Shown piece after piece: positions 1 to 9,458 of a stretch of 64,000 nt of DNA; position 1 is the stretch's first letter, and the number at the start of each line of letters is the position of its first letter. Location of the stretch: assembly GCA_002706095.1 (NCBI GenBank), contig PAJP01000004.1:115062-179061 (forward strand), written 5' to 3'. The position numbers and the translations under genes were made by a program. Source of the stretch: Methylophaga sp. GTDB lineage: Bacteria > Pseudomonadota > Gammaproteobacteria > Nitrosococcales > Methylophagaceae. The notes under the pieces are model-generated. The model worked only from the letters and a program-made list of their open reading frames with translations. It was not told where the DNA came from and ran no database searches.

Positions 1-726
1 ATGATTATGTCAGTCTTAGTTACACCGTTTGGCGTTATTGCCGCTGTTTATTTGAAGGAATATGCCAGACAGGGCGCAGTAGTTCGACTTATTCGGATTG
101 CTGTGAATAATCTCGCCGGTGTGCCGTCGATTGTTTACGGTGTTTTCGGTCTAGGCTTTTTTGTCTATTTTATCGGTGGCAGTGTGGATGAGCTGTTCTT
201 CCAGGCAAAATTGCCTTCACCCACATTTGGCTCACCAGGCTTATTATGGGCATCGCTGACATTAGCGATTTTGACAGTACCAGTCGTGATTGTGGCGACA
301 GAAGAAGGCTTGTCACGTATTCCTAGAGCAATTCGCGAGGGTAGCCTGGCTCTAGGGGCAACTAAGGCTGAGACCTTGTGGCGGACTGTATTACCAATGG
401 CTGCACCAGCCATGATGACCGGATTGATTTTAGCCGTAGCGCGAGCGGCTGGTGAGGTTGCACCACTTATGATGGTAGGGGTAGTGAAACTGGCGCCGTC
501 ATTGGCGATTGATAATATCGCGCCCTACCTGCATTTAGATCGTCAGTTCATGCATTTGGGGTTCCATATCTACGATGTAGGGTTCCAAAGCCCTAACGTT
601 GAGGCCGCCAGACCGTTAGTGTATGCGACCGCCTTTTTATTGGTACTGATAATTGTTGTGCTGAACTTGGCAGCGATTGGTATTCGTAATCGTCTGCGAG
701 AAACTTATAAAGCAAGTGAGAGTTAA
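1..726 (+). CDS. pstA: phosphate ABC transporter permease PstA (5' end cut off)
   Basis: Inner-membrane permease of the high-affinity PstSCAB phosphate importer. Only the last 241 residues are visible. The frame is open from base 1, so the ATG at base 1 is probably internal. Several hydrophobic helices are present, and the cytoplasmic EAA-type loop that docks on the ATPase lies around residues 113-132 (EGSLALGATKAETLWRTVLP), followed by the Pst-typical ARAAGEVAPLMMVG. It is followed after 3 nt by pstB and then phoU, the usual Pst operon order, so PhoB control from upstream of the window is likely but cannot be seen here. Confidence 0.93.
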   Translation: MIMSVLVTPFGVIAAVYLKEYARQGAVVRLIRIAVNNLAGVPSIVYGVFGLGFFVYFIGGSVDELFFQAKLPSPTFGSPGLLWASLTLAILTVPVVIVATEEGLSRIPRAIREGSLALGATKAETLWRTVLPMAAPAMMTGLILAVARAAGEVAPLMMVGVVKLAPSLAIDNIAPYLHLDRQFMHLGFHIYDVGFQSPNVEAARPLVYATAFLLVLIIVVLNLAAIGIRNRLRETYKASES

Positions 727-729
727 ACG

Positions 730-1572
730 ATGGAAGCAGTGAAAGAACAGAAAAACGTATCACGAGGTATTGATATTGAATCGATGCAACGCGGCCCTCG
801 TGTGACCCTGGACAATGAAACACTGTGCCTGCAAGTGAAAGATTTCAATCTGTTTTATGGTGATAAGCAAGCATTGCACAACATTAATATGCAGATTCCA
901 AAGAACCGCGTCACCGCGTTTATTGGTCCAAGTGGTTGTGGTAAGTCTACCTTGTTACGCTGTTTTAACCGCATGAATGATTTGATCGATACTGTTCGGA
1001 TGGATGGCCAGTTATTGCTGGATGATATGGAAATTAATTCACCCTCAGTGAATGTGGCAGACTTACGCCGTCAGGTTGGTATGGTGTTTCAGAAACCCAA
1101 TCCATTCCCTAAATCGATCTATGAAAATGTAGCGTATGGCCTCAGGCTGCAAGGTGTGAATGATCGCTCTACACTGGATAAGGTGGTGGAAAAATCATTA
1201 AAAGGCGCGGCACTTTGGGACGAAGTCAAAGATCGTTTGCATGAGTCAGCAATGGGCATGTCTGGTGGTCAGCAACAACGTTTAGTTATTGCCCGCGCGA
1301 TTGCCATTGAACCCGAGGTTTTATTATTAGATGAGCCGGCGTCAGCATTGGATCCACTCTCTACCTTAAAGATCGAAGAGTTAATCTACGAGCTCAAGGA
1401 GAAGTATACGATTGTGATCGTGACGCATAACATGCAGCAGGCAGCACGCGTTTCAGATTACACCGCCTTTATGTACATGGGCGAATTAATTGAGTTTGGT
1501 GCCACGGATGAGCTCTTTACTAACCCAAGTAAAAAACAAACAGAAGATTATATTACCGGCCGTTATGGTTAA
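730..1572 (+). CDS. pstB: phosphate ABC transporter ATP-binding protein PstB
   Basis: ATPase subunit that powers phosphate import with PstA and PstC at the inner membrane. The 280-residue protein has Walker A GPSGCGKS at about residues 66-73, the ABC signature MSGGQQQR, Walker [10 protein letters not shown] with the following D-loop SALDP, and a switch His in VTHNMQQA. The N-terminus carries about 30 residues before the ABC core, a little longer than E. coli PstB. The gene starts 3 nt after pstA and is 21 nt from phoU, so it sits inside one operon. Confidence 0.97.
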   Translation: MEAVKEQKNVSRGIDIESMQRGPRVTLDNETLCLQVKDFNLFYGDKQALHNINMQIPKNRVTAFIGPSGCGKSTLLRCFNRMNDLIDTVRMDGQLLLDDMEINSPSVNVADLRRQVGMVFQKPNPFPKSIYENVAYGLRLQGVNDRSTLDKVVEKSLKGAALWDEVKDRLHESAMGMSGGQQQRLVIARAIAIEPEVLLLDEPASALDPLSTLKIEELIYELKEKYTIVIVTHNMQQAARVSDYTAFMYMGELIEFGATDELFTNPSKKQTEDYITGRYG

Positions 1573-1593
1573 TCGGCGCTGAGGAGAGAAGAC

Positions 1594-2316
1594 ATGGTTA
1601 CAACTACTTCCCAACATATTTCGCAACAGTTCGAGAATGAATTACAGGATATCCGTTCTCGCGTGTTAGCGATGGGCGGTCTAGTCGAGCAGCAAGTTCA
1701 TAGTGCAATGGAAGCATTAATTAAAGGTGATGCCGATATCGCTCGTGAAGTGATTGCTAATGACGAAGACGTCAATTTAATGGAAGTGAGCATTGATGAA
1801 GAGTGCATTCAGATTATTGCACTTCGTCAGCCAACGGCAGGGGATTTACGTCTGGTATCAGGCATATTAAAAACCATTACCGATTTAGAACGTATTGGAG
1901 ATGAGTCAGTACGTATTGCCAAAATGGCACTGAATCTGTCTGAAAAGGACCGTCCAAAACACAACTACCGTGAGCTGCAAGCAATGGGTAACCATGTGCG
2001 TGGCATGCTGCGTGATGCATTAGATGCCTTTGCGCGATTTGATGTCGATATGGCGCTTCGTGTCGCCAAAGAAGACCGTGAAGTAGATGCAGAATATGAA
2101 GCCATTCTTCGTCAGCTTATGACCTATATGATGGAAGATACTCGTGCCGTGACGCGTGTCATTGATATGATGTGGTCTGCGCGCTCGTTGGAACGCATTG
2201 GTGACCACGCGAATAACATCTGTGAACACATTATTTATTTGGTAGAAGGTAAAGATGTGCGTCACTTGAGTATTGAAAAAGCCGAGCAAGTGATTAAAGG
2301 TCAAATTATTGAATAA
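1594..2316 (+). CDS. phoU: phosphate signalling protein PhoU
   Basis: Cytoplasmic negative regulator that links the Pst transporter to the PhoR/PhoB two-component system and limits phosphate uptake. The 240 residues form two PhoU three-helix repeats. Metal-binding E/D-rich motifs of the family are visible in both halves (LERIGDESVRIAKMA and LERIGDHANNICEHI). The start is supported by a purine-rich GAGGAG Shine-Dalgarno about 8 nt upstream. It is the last gene of the pst operon and is followed directly by a strong intrinsic terminator. Confidence 0.96.
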   Translation: MVTTTSQHISQQFENELQDIRSRVLAMGGLVEQQVHSAMEALIKGDADIAREVIANDEDVNLMEVSIDEECIQIIALRQPTAGDLRLVSGILKTITDLERIGDESVRIAKMALNLSEKDRPKHNYRELQAMGNHVRGMLRDALDAFARFDVDMALRVAKEDREVDAEYEAILRQLMTYMMEDTRAVTRVIDMMWSARSLERIGDHANNICEHIIYLVEGKDVRHLSIEKAEQVIKGQIIE

Positions 2317-2342
2317 AAATCGATGGTTCTTATCGCTTTTAC

Positions 2343-2377
2343 AAAAGGCCCGGCTGCATTTTAGACCGGGCTTTTTT
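2343..2377 (+). terminator. intrinsic terminator after phoU
   Basis: Inverted repeat GCCCGG (2348-2353) / CCGGGC (2366-2371) with a 12-nt loop, flanked by A's on the left and six T's on the right (2372-2377). It closes the pst-phoU operon and separates it from ppx. Confidence 0.92.
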
Positions 2378-2454
2378 ATGAAAAAAACGATTTAACATTG
2401 TCCACCAGCAATCAGCTAGTGCAGAATAAACCTAAAACTGAACTGATAGGTGCT

Positions 2455-3957
2455 ATGCAAGAAACAAATCAAGATGTGCTGGCGGCCGTAGATCTAGGCT
2501 CTAATAGCTTCCATATGATCATTGCTCGAATGCGAGATGGTCACTTCCAGGTGGTGGATCGACTTCGGGAAATGGTACAGCTGCGTGCTGGACTGGATAA
2601 ACATCATTATCTTTCGCTCGAGGCGCAGGAACGTGCCATCGCCTGTTTAGAGCGGTTTGGAGAGCGTATTAGAGACCTACCTTATGGTAGTGTCAGGGTC
2701 GTGGGCACCAACACCTTACGCATCGCTCACAATTCACGCCGTTTTTTACGACAGGCGCGTCTCGCTTTAGGCCATCCCATAGAAATTATTACCGGTGAAG
2801 AAGAAGCACGTCTCATTTATCTGGGTGTGGCGCACTCGCTGGCTTTTGATGATAGTCGTCGTTTAGTGATGGATATCGGTGGCGGCAGCACCGAATTCAT
2901 AATAGGAGATGGCTTTAAAGGCTTGATGCGAGAAAGCCTGGAAATGGGCTGTGTCAGTTTTTCACAAAAGTTTTTTGCTGATGGCAAAACCACAGCAACG
3001 CAAATGCAGCATGCCATGCTAGCGGCGGCGAGACGCATCCGCTACATTCAGCGACCTTATCGACAAGCAGGTTGGCAGGAAGCGATTGGTGCATCTGGTA
3101 CGATTCGCACTGTTGCCAATATTTGTAAAGAACAAGGCTGGGCAGATGATGGCATCATTACTGCCAAGGCATTGGAAAAGATGGTCAATCATCTTATCGA
3201 AGCCGGTAGTGTTGAAGAAGCCAAATTACAAGGGTTATCCGAAGAGCGGAATAATGTCATCGCGGGTGGGCTATGTGTCTTGGCTGCTGCCTTTGAGCGA
3301 CTTGGCATTGAAAAAATGATCGTATCGGATGGCGCTCTTAGAGAAGGGTTATTGTATGACCTGCTCGGTCGTATTCAGCATGATGATGAACGTGACCGTA
3401 CTGTGCTGGCTTTGATGCGACGCTACCACGTCGATGAAGCCCATGCGGAGCGCGTTGCGGTGATGGCATCACAGCTTTATGAGCAAGTCGCCCATGACTG
3501 GGAGCTGGATCATGATGAGTTATTGCACCGCCTGCAATGGGCCTGCAAATTACATGAAGTCGGTTTAGCCATTTCTCACAATCAGTTTCATAAGCATTCA
3601 GCTTATTTAGTTGAACATTCAGATTTACCCGGCTTCTCTCGTGAAGAGCAACATGCTTTATCCGTGATGGTCAGAGGACAGCGCCGCTCGTTTCCGAAGA
3701 AACATATCAATAAATTACCGGATGAAATGCAACTCACTACACAGCGTTTAACCGTGTTGTTGCGATTGGCTATGGTGTTTAACCGTGGACGTTCTGAGCG
3801 TGCGGACACCTACATTAAACTGAAATTAGACGGTAAAAAAATGGAACTGGTCCTGCCTGATGGCTGGTTGAAAGAACATCCACTGACGGAAGCAGACTTA
3901 GAGCATGAAGTGGAACAGCTAAGGAAGGTTGATCTGAAGTTAAGCGTCATAGCCTGA
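2455..3957 (+). CDS. ppx: exopolyphosphatase Ppx
   Basis: Releases terminal phosphate from polyphosphate; the family also includes GppA (pppGpp hydrolysis), but the sequence matches E. coli Ppx throughout. The actin-like ATPase fold shows AAVDLGSNSFHMII near the N-terminus and MDIGGGSTEF at about residue 139, followed by MGCVSFSQ. The C-terminal half carries the HD-like domain (LHEVGLAISHNQFHKHSAYLV). I chose ATG 2455 (500 aa). A TTG at 2398 would add 19 non-conserved residues with no ribosome site, and it overlaps a plausible weak promoter (TTGTCC 2398-2403, CAGAAT 2422-2427). Position after pst-phoU ties phosphate uptake to polyphosphate turnover. Confidence 0.93.
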   Translation: MQETNQDVLAAVDLGSNSFHMIIARMRDGHFQVVDRLREMVQLRAGLDKHHYLSLEAQERAIACLERFGERIRDLPYGSVRVVGTNTLRIAHNSRRFLRQARLALGHPIEIITGEEEARLIYLGVAHSLAFDDSRRLVMDIGGGSTEFIIGDGFKGLMRESLEMGCVSFSQKFFADGKTTATQMQHAMLAAARRIRYIQRPYRQAGWQEAIGASGTIRTVANICKEQGWADDGIITAKALEKMVNHLIEAGSVEEAKLQGLSEERNNVIAGGLCVLAAAFERLGIEKMIVSDGALREGLLYDLLGRIQHDDERDRTVLALMRRYHVDEAHAERVAVMASQLYEQVAHDWELDHDELLHRLQWACKLHEVGLAISHNQFHKHSAYLVEHSDLPGFSREEQHALSVMVRGQRRSFPKKHINKLPDEMQLTTQRLTVLLRLAMVFNRGRSERADTYIKLKLDGKKMELVLPDGWLKEHPLTEADLEHEVEQLRKVDLKLSVIA

Positions 3958-3963
3958 CTTAAT

Positions 3964-4004
3964 ATAAAAAAGGCGTCTCTGATAATCGGTTTCAGAGACG
4001 CCTT
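3964..4004 (-). terminator. strong terminator between ppx and the copper-type TonB receptor gene
   Basis: A perfect 13-bp inverted repeat (3970-3982 with 3992-4004, core GGCGTCTCTGA) with a 9-nt loop. Read on the minus strand it is followed by a T-run (complement of the A's at 3964-3971), so it mainly terminates the receptor gene. It lies between convergent genes and may also stop ppx transcripts. Confidence 0.88.
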
Positions 4005-4011
4005 GTGTCAA

Positions 4012-6246
4012 TCAAAAAGAATAACTGACCGCTGTGTAGAATGAACGACCCATACCGGGAACGGTGACACCCCAAGGTACACCTGAGCCAGACATCGTCA
4101 TACCCTGGCCAGTATAAGCGCCTGATAAAGGTTCACTGTAAGCCTTATCCAGAACATTTTCGATACCAAAATCAACACGAGCTTGTTTCCATTGGTAGCT
4201 GGTGCGTAAATTTAATAAGCCATAACCAGACGTTTCTTGCTCATTACGTTCACTACTCACACGATCCTTAGCGGCAACCACTTGCCATTCCGCCGTGTTA
4301 TGCCAAGCGCCTTTTGCATGCTGCAGTGTGAATGTCGCATTGAGAGGCATGATGTTGTAGAGATTATCACCGGTATCCCGGTTTTTACCCCTGACATAAC
4401 TGAACACCGCTTGGCCGCTGAGATGACCCATCTTGTCATCGTGATAAAGATGTTTAGCTAGAGACAAATCAGCGCCATACAACTTCGCCGAGACGTTGTC
4501 ATACTGAAGATAAACGAAGTCATCGGTCGTGCTCAGATTAGATGCTGTACATACCGCCATCATCCCTGTTTGACCACTGCAGCGTCCAGCATCGATAAAG
4601 TCATCTACATAGCTGATGTAGGGGGTGAAAGTGATATTCCAGTCCTGCTGCTCGGCATCATGCCAGTCAGCGGTAAAACTGATGGTGTGTGCGACTTCCG
4701 GATCCAGATCCACATTACCGACATAACCATTACCATCACCGGCTAGATTCACCATACGTATTGCCATGCCGTTCGTTGACCAGGCATAACGTTCGTAGAG
4801 ATTAGGTGATCGTGTTTTCTGAGCATAGCCAAACTCATAGCGAGCATTGTCTGAGGGCGTAAAACGACCCATCAATGTTATGTCGATATTATTATCGGTT
4901 TTGCTCTTATCTGCATTGTTAAAAGCTGTCGGGTCATAATTTGTGGCGTTATAACCCTGTACAGTGTCGGCATCCATTTTCACTGTTTCGTGACGAATAC
5001 CCGCCAGTGTTGTCCATTTTGAATTCCAGTTAGCTTCCCATTCAGCAAAAACGCCATAACGATCACGTTGGCCATTATTGATATTAATGAATGTGTTTGG
5101 TGACATCATCATGCCACCTGATGCTTCCCAGTAGTCATCAAGACGGTATTGCTGGATATCGGCACCTATTCGATATAGATCACGCTCATTGGCATTGATT
5201 TCAACTTTAGTGCTGAATCCACGATTATCACCTTCCGTTTCCATCGGCATACCATAAGCAGGTGGCGCCATTCCTGTTTGATATAAAAATTGTTTATCAT
5301 CACCAAAATCCATTTTGTGATGGGTTTTTTCTCTGTAGAGCGAGGTTTCCAATGCCCCCCAGTCAAACAGTCCGTTATAAATGAAATTAATACTATTGCT
5401 ACGGTTTTCCGTCATATCCATACGTTGGTTGGGGAAGCCTTGGTAAGGAATATTCTGGTGTGCTAGTTTGACTTGTAATAAGTGATTATCGAGCTTAAAG
5501 CCAAGGTTTAAAGCGTGGTTACGGGTTTCATAGGCGGTTGATCCGACTTCATCTCCATCCAACCAGCCTCTATCTGAGGCTGCCGGTCCAGCCGCCTTGA
5601 AACTATCTGCCGCATCGTAATTATTTGCCTTACTAGTCGAACCTGTGTAATTCAGACTGAAGTTTTCTGTAGCTAATGTCGTGGATAAGTTTGCTCCACG
5701 CGCATCGCCATTACTCCGGTAAAACGCCCCGATTTCTCCTTTTGATAAAACACTGTCAGCATCTTTAGCAAACTCCGGTTGTTTGCTTTTGGCGACGATG
5801 GTGCCACCTATGCTGTCTCCACCAGCACTGACTGGAGTGATGCCTGTATAGACTTTTAATTCAGAGACATTATTTGGGGCAATATACGAAAGCGGTGGAT
5901 TCATATGGTTGGCACAAGCTGAAATCAAATCCATGCCATCAACCTTGATCCGTAGACGATCATCAGCCAAACCATGAATGACCGGTAAACTCGCTATGCC
6001 ACCCGCGCCATAGAGCGATACGCCTGGAATGCCTTTCAATAATGATGCCGTATCACTTGATTGGGCACGTTTTGATTTGAGCGCTTCCAGATGAAGCCCA
6101 GCGCTTTCTTGAGGAAAAGGCTGAATGGCTTGCCCAGAAACAGTGACTTTTTCTAGTTCTTCAACATCATGGCTATGCTCGGCATAGGCCATCGAGGGTA
6201 GTACAAAACTCAGCACAATGCTAAGTGACAGGCTAGTACGTTTCAT
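4012..6246 (-). CDS. TonB-dependent copper receptor, OprC/NosA type
   Basis: Outer-membrane gated channel, 744 aa. A signal peptide ends near residue 22 (PSMAYA), followed by a TonB-box-like region and plug domain, and the C-terminus ends in the aromatic SYSF expected for a beta barrel. The assignment to the copper class rests on two motifs known as copper ligands in Pseudomonas OprC: CxxxM (CANHM, about residue 110) and HxM (HKM, about residue 310), plus the strongly conserved MNPPLSYIAP next to the first. It is transcribed away from a TauE/SafE-type gene across a 158-bp intergenic region, which supports a metal-handling locus. Substrate is inferred from motifs only. Confidence 0.85.
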   Translation of the reverse strand: MKRTSLSLSIVLSFVLPSMAYAEHSHDVEELEKVTVSGQAIQPFPQESAGLHLEALKSKRAQSSDTASLLKGIPGVSLYGAGGIASLPVIHGLADDRLRIKVDGMDLISACANHMNPPLSYIAPNNVSELKVYTGITPVSAGGDSIGGTIVAKSKQPEFAKDADSVLSKGEIGAFYRSNGDARGANLSTTLATENFSLNYTGSTSKANNYDAADSFKAAGPAASDRGWLDGDEVGSTAYETRNHALNLGFKLDNHLLQVKLAHQNIPYQGFPNQRMDMTENRSNSINFIYNGLFDWGALETSLYREKTHHKMDFGDDKQFLYQTGMAPPAYGMPMETEGDNRGFSTKVEINANERDLYRIGADIQQYRLDDYWEASGGMMMSPNTFININNGQRDRYGVFAEWEANWNSKWTTLAGIRHETVKMDADTVQGYNATNYDPTAFNNADKSKTDNNIDITLMGRFTPSDNARYEFGYAQKTRSPNLYERYAWSTNGMAIRMVNLAGDGNGYVGNVDLDPEVAHTISFTADWHDAEQQDWNITFTPYISYVDDFIDAGRCSGQTGMMAVCTASNLSTTDDFVYLQYDNVSAKLYGADLSLAKHLYHDDKMGHLSGQAVFSYVRGKNRDTGDNLYNIMPLNATFTLQHAKGAWHNTAEWQVVAAKDRVSSERNEQETSGYGLLNLRTSYQWKQARVDFGIENVLDKAYSEPLSGAYTGQGMTMSGSGVPWGVTVPGMGRSFYTAVSYSF

Positions 6247-6404
6247 TTATCTTCTCTCTCATATAACTCAACCAAAAATCATAGGAAGTTATCTCTATCA
6301 AGAAGTATGTTTTTTCAAAAAACAGTGTGTGAAATGACACAAACTCATGCTGAAATGGCATGCTAATCTGATATTTAGTCTAAAAATAAAGAGAAACTGA
6401 CAGC

Positions 6405-7130
6405 ATGGCTGCTATTACCAGTTCATATATCACCGCTTTTTTACTCGGTTTATTCAGTACAGTTCACTGTATTGCTATGTGTGGTTCGGTTATTGGCGCA
6501 CTGACCTTAAGTTTGCCTAAAGAGGTTCGTGAGAGTCAGAGACGAATGCTACCGTTTGTGTTCAATTACAACGTGGGTCGTATTCTGAGCTATAGCTTTG
6601 CCGGTGTCATCGTGGGGTTATTGAGTTCACCATTAACGCAGCTCAACGCGCATTGGGTGCTCAGAGTCTTGTCAGTCATCGTCATGATTGCCATGGGCTT
6701 ATATCTAGCAGGCTGGTTTCCTAAGTTTGCTCGTGCTGAGCGTATGGGGGCCCCTTTGTGGCGGTGGTTACAGCCGATAGGTCAGAAGTTGTTGCCCGTG
6801 CGTAAAGTTAGTCAGGCCTTTTTCCTTGGTATGGTTTGGGGCTGGTTACCATGTGGACTTGTTTACGCAGCACTGGCTGTGGCGGCAACGGCTGGGGATC
6901 CAGTTAAAGGTGGGCTGGTCATGTTGGCATTTGGGGCAGGCACTTTGCCCGCGGTGATGGGGGCTGGATTATTTACAGGAATGTTAGCAGCATTGGGACG
7001 TTCAGCAAACTTACGTAAAGCTGCCGGTTTACTGATCATTCTGATGGCAGTCGCGACGCTTTTCTGGCCAATGGAAAGTTTGCATGAACACCATGCCATG
7101 CCTGACCATCAACATCAGATGCAGGGGTAA
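6405..7130 (+). CDS. TauE/SafE / DsbD_2-type membrane protein, probable copper or cytochrome-oxidase maturation role
   Basis: A 241-residue polytopic inner-membrane protein of the family usually annotated 'sulfite exporter TauE/SafE' and often found near cbb3 oxidase maturation genes. The first helix carries HCIAMCG (H21, C22, C26) and a later helix WLPCGLVYAAL, both conserved in this family and consistent with metal handling inside the membrane. The extreme C-terminus is His/Met-rich (HEHHAMPDHQHQMQG), a likely copper-binding tail. It is divergent from the OprC-like receptor and immediately followed by a regulator with 5 nt between stop and start. Sulfite export itself has no support here. 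Confidence 0.8.
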   Translation: MAAITSSYITAFLLGLFSTVHCIAMCGSVIGALTLSLPKEVRESQRRMLPFVFNYNVGRILSYSFAGVIVGLLSSPLTQLNAHWVLRVLSVIVMIAMGLYLAGWFPKFARAERMGAPLWRWLQPIGQKLLPVRKVSQAFFLGMVWGWLPCGLVYAALAVAATAGDPVKGGLVMLAFGAGTLPAVMGAGLFTGMLAALGRSANLRKAAGLLIILMAVATLFWPMESLHEHHAMPDHQHQMQG

Positions 7131-7135
7131 ACGTA

Positions 7136-8062
7136 ATGAATGATATTTTAGGTCAATCGCCTGATTTAACTCACATTTTGCGTACATTACCCATGATTGC
7201 TCTCAGTGATGCCAGTGTTCTAATCAGTGGTGAAACGGGTACTGGCAAAGAGTTAATTGCTTTAAGCCTGCATGAACAAAGTCGCCGTCGTGACAATGCG
7301 CTTATTACGATTAATTGTGCTGCGTTGCCAACTGAAGAGGTGGAACTGGATTTATTTGGTAGAAGTAATGAACAAGGTGAGATTACGTTCCGTGGCCGGT
7401 TACTAGCGGCAGAGGGTGGTACGGTTTTTCTGGATGAAGTCGATGCTCTGCCATTATCTGTCCAGGCAAAAGTATTACGCTTTTTAGAAGCGGGTGAGTG
7501 TCAGTTGCAGGGAAGTCATCGTTTACATGTTGCCGATGTTCGTATTCTGGCAGCGACCAGTGCTGATTTACCAGCTGAAGTAAAAGCGGGAAGATTCCGC
7601 CCCGACTTGTTTTATCGCTTGCAGGTGGTGCCGATTGAGTTACCAGCCCTGCGTGATCGTTCTGAGGATATTTCCTTATTGATGAGACATTACCTGAAAG
7701 TTTATGCGGGTAATAATGCTGTAGTGAGACTATCGAAAGAAGCAGAACAGAGTCTTTTGCATTACAGCTGGCCGGGAAATATCAGAGAGTTGCAAAATTT
7801 ATGTCAACGGCTTGCACTCTTGCACCCTGGAGAATTATTACAGCCCGGTGATCTACCTAGGGAAATGCGTCCGGAAGTCGCCATTCAGCAGCATCAATTT
7901 GTGCTACCAGCCAGCGGTATTGATCTCGCAAAAGTGGAACTGGATCTCATTGAACAAGCACTGGATATGGCGGCGGGTAATCGCTCAAAAGCCGCTCGCA
8001 TGTTAGGGATAAGCCGCGATACACTGTTATATCGGATGCAAAAATATAACCTGTCGCCTTAA
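7136..8062 (+). CDS. AAA+ transcriptional regulator of the NtrC family lacking the GAFTGA loop
   Basis: 308 aa with no receiver or sensor domain. AAA+ core: Walker A GETGTGKE at residues 32-39, Walker B GGTVFLDEVD at about 94-103, and R-finger region FRPDLFYRL. A Fis-type helix-turn-helix occupies the C-terminus (NRSKAARMLGISRDTLLYRM). The loop that normally reads GAFTGA and touches sigma54 is replaced by FGRSNEQGEITFRG (residues 74-87). Family members without GAFTGA, such as TyrR-like or HupR-like proteins, act on sigma70 promoters, so I infer sigma54-independent control. An AGGGGTAA ribosome site overlaps the stop of the upstream gene, so translation is probably coupled. Targets unknown. 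Confidence 0.82.
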   Translation: MNDILGQSPDLTHILRTLPMIALSDASVLISGETGTGKELIALSLHEQSRRRDNALITINCAALPTEEVELDLFGRSNEQGEITFRGRLLAAEGGTVFLDEVDALPLSVQAKVLRFLEAGECQLQGSHRLHVADVRILAATSADLPAEVKAGRFRPDLFYRLQVVPIELPALRDRSEDISLLMRHYLKVYAGNNAVVRLSKEAEQSLLHYSWPGNIRELQNLCQRLALLHPGELLQPGDLPREMRPEVAIQQHQFVLPASGIDLAKVELDLIEQALDMAAGNRSKAARMLGISRDTLLYRMQKYNLSP

Positions 8063-8132
8063 TGAGGTTGTTTGTCTGAACAAGCAATGCCAAAATCATC
8101 AGCAATTTGCAGTGAGAATTGGAGCCTTCTGA

Positions 8133-8984
8133 GTGAGACAGTATCTGGATTTATGCCAACGTATTATTGACGAAGGCGAGTGGGTTGAAAATGAGCGGAC
8201 AGGTAAACGTTGTCTGACCGTGATTAATGCTGATTTAGAATACGATGTTGCCAACAATCAGTTTCCTTTAATCACCACACGAAAGAGTTACTGGAAAGCC
8301 GCGATTGCTGAGATGCTTGGCTATTTACGTGGTTATGACAATGCGGCAGATTTCCGAGCGATTGGTTGTCGAACTTGGGATGCTAATGCCAATGATAATA
8401 AAGACTGGCTGAATAACCCTCACCGCAAAGGTGAAGATGATATGGGGCGGGTTTATGGCGTTCAGGGCCGTCGCTGGCAAAAGCCTGATGGTTCTACCTT
8501 AGATCAGTTACAAAAAATTGCCGATGATCTGAAACGTGGTATTGATGATCGAGGTGAGATTCTGACTTTTTATAATCCGGGTGAATTTGATATGGGCTGT
8601 CTAAGACCGTGCATGCACACCCACACGTTTTCTGTTTTAGGCGGCACGCTATATTTAACTTCTTATCAACGTTCCTGCGACGTGCCTCTAGGATTGAACT
8701 TCAACCAGGTTCAAGTATTCTTTTTACTCAAAATTATGGCTCAGATTTCTGGTCTTAAGCCGGGCAAGGCCTATCATAAGATTGTGAATGCCCATATCTA
8801 TGAAGATCAGCTGGAGCTGATGCGTCATGTGCAATTAAAACGTGAGCCTTATCCTTCGCCTAGCTTGCATATCAACCCAGAAATTCGATCACTAAAGGAT
8901 CTTGAAACCTGGGTGACCTTGGATGATTTTGAGGTTAAAGACTATCGCTATCATGAGGCTATTAAATATCCGTTTTCAGTGTGA
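8133..8984 (+). CDS. thyA: thymidylate synthase ThyA
   Basis: Methylates dUMP to dTMP using methylene-tetrahydrofolate. 283 aa, close to the usual 264 with a short insertion around residues 85-95. Catalytic Cys160 lies in [10 protein letters not shown], followed by the dUMP-binding [14 protein letters not shown] and the C-terminal [12 protein letters not shown]-like end (sequence [13 protein letters not shown]). The start is GTG at 8133 with GGAG 8 nt upstream; no ATG fits the conserved N-terminus [10 protein letters not shown]. It stands 70 nt after the regulator gene. Confidence 0.95.
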   Translation: MRQYLDLCQRIIDEGEWVENERTGKRCLTVINADLEYDVANNQFPLITTRKSYWKAAIAEMLGYLRGYDNAADFRAIGCRTWDANANDNKDWLNNPHRKGEDDMGRVYGVQGRRWQKPDGSTLDQLQKIADDLKRGIDDRGEILTFYNPGEFDMGCLRPCMHTHTFSVLGGTLYLTSYQRSCDVPLGLNFNQVQVFFLLKIMAQISGLKPGKAYHKIVNAHIYEDQLELMRHVQLKREPYPSPSLHINPEIRSLKDLETWVTLDDFEVKDYRYHEAIKYPFSV

Positions 8985-9014
8985 AATAGCAATGAAATAG
9001 GTTAGGAGATGGGC

Positions 9015-9458
9015 ATGAACAGACCATTATTGCTAGTCTGGCAAGAAGAGTTTAGTCAGCAGGTGCCTATTATTGATGAGCAGCATCGTGCCATCCTCGC
9101 CACCATCAATTCATTACATTATTTTCTACAGCAGGGGCTGGAGTTTGAGTCCTTATTACCTACCGTTAAGCTTTTGATAAGTTATATCCTGTTTCATTAC
9201 AAAACAGAAGAGGGCATATTAAATTCAACGGAATATCCAGAGCTCAAAAACTATCAGCAAGCTATGGATAATCTGATAACTGAATTTAAGGTTGAGTGTC
9301 ATCACGCTAAACAGCAAAAACAGCCAGAGCAAGTCCTTATTTTTCTAAAGAACTGGTGGAACAATCATCTTGAAGAGCATAAAACGATCACACCTTATCT
9401 CCATGACTGGAGCGGTGAATATTGCCGTGTAGATAAACAAAAAGAGAGAGAGAAATGA
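9015..9458 (+). CDS. hemerythrin-like protein with incomplete diiron site
   Basis: 147 aa four-helix-bundle protein of the bacteriohemerythrin family. Matches to the family include W9, DEQH (H24), HYKTEE (H61, E65) and NHL (H118). Three of the seven canonical iron ligands are absent: the HxxxH pair is Y80/M84 and the bridging Asp near the C-terminus is K123. Canonical oxygen binding is therefore doubtful. I chose ATG 9015 because AGGAG (9004-9008) sits 6 nt before it; ATG 9009 would directly abut the ribosome site. The stop overlaps the start of the cytochrome b561 gene (ATGA), so the two are probably co-translated and may work together. Confidence 0.82.
   Translation: MNRPLLLVWQEEFSQQVPIIDEQHRAILATINSLHYFLQQGLEFESLLPTVKLLISYILFHYKTEEGILNSTEYPELKNYQQAMDNLITEFKVECHHAKQQKQPEQVLIFLKNWWNNHLEEHKTITPYLHDWSGEYCRVDKQKEREK

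Noticed and set aside
2398-2454. TTG 2398 as the start of ppx
   Set aside because: No ribosome site, not conserved in Ppx, and it overlaps the only plausible promoter after the phoU terminator.
6247-6404. FNR/ANR-type site in the divergent copper region
   Set aside because: Only one half-site (ATCAA) is visible; the partner half does not match. A 5-bp repeat CATGC/GCATG near 6347-6363 is too short to call.
6405-7130. Sulfite exporter function
   Set aside because: No sulfur-metabolism genes nearby; Cys/His residues and context favour metal handling instead.
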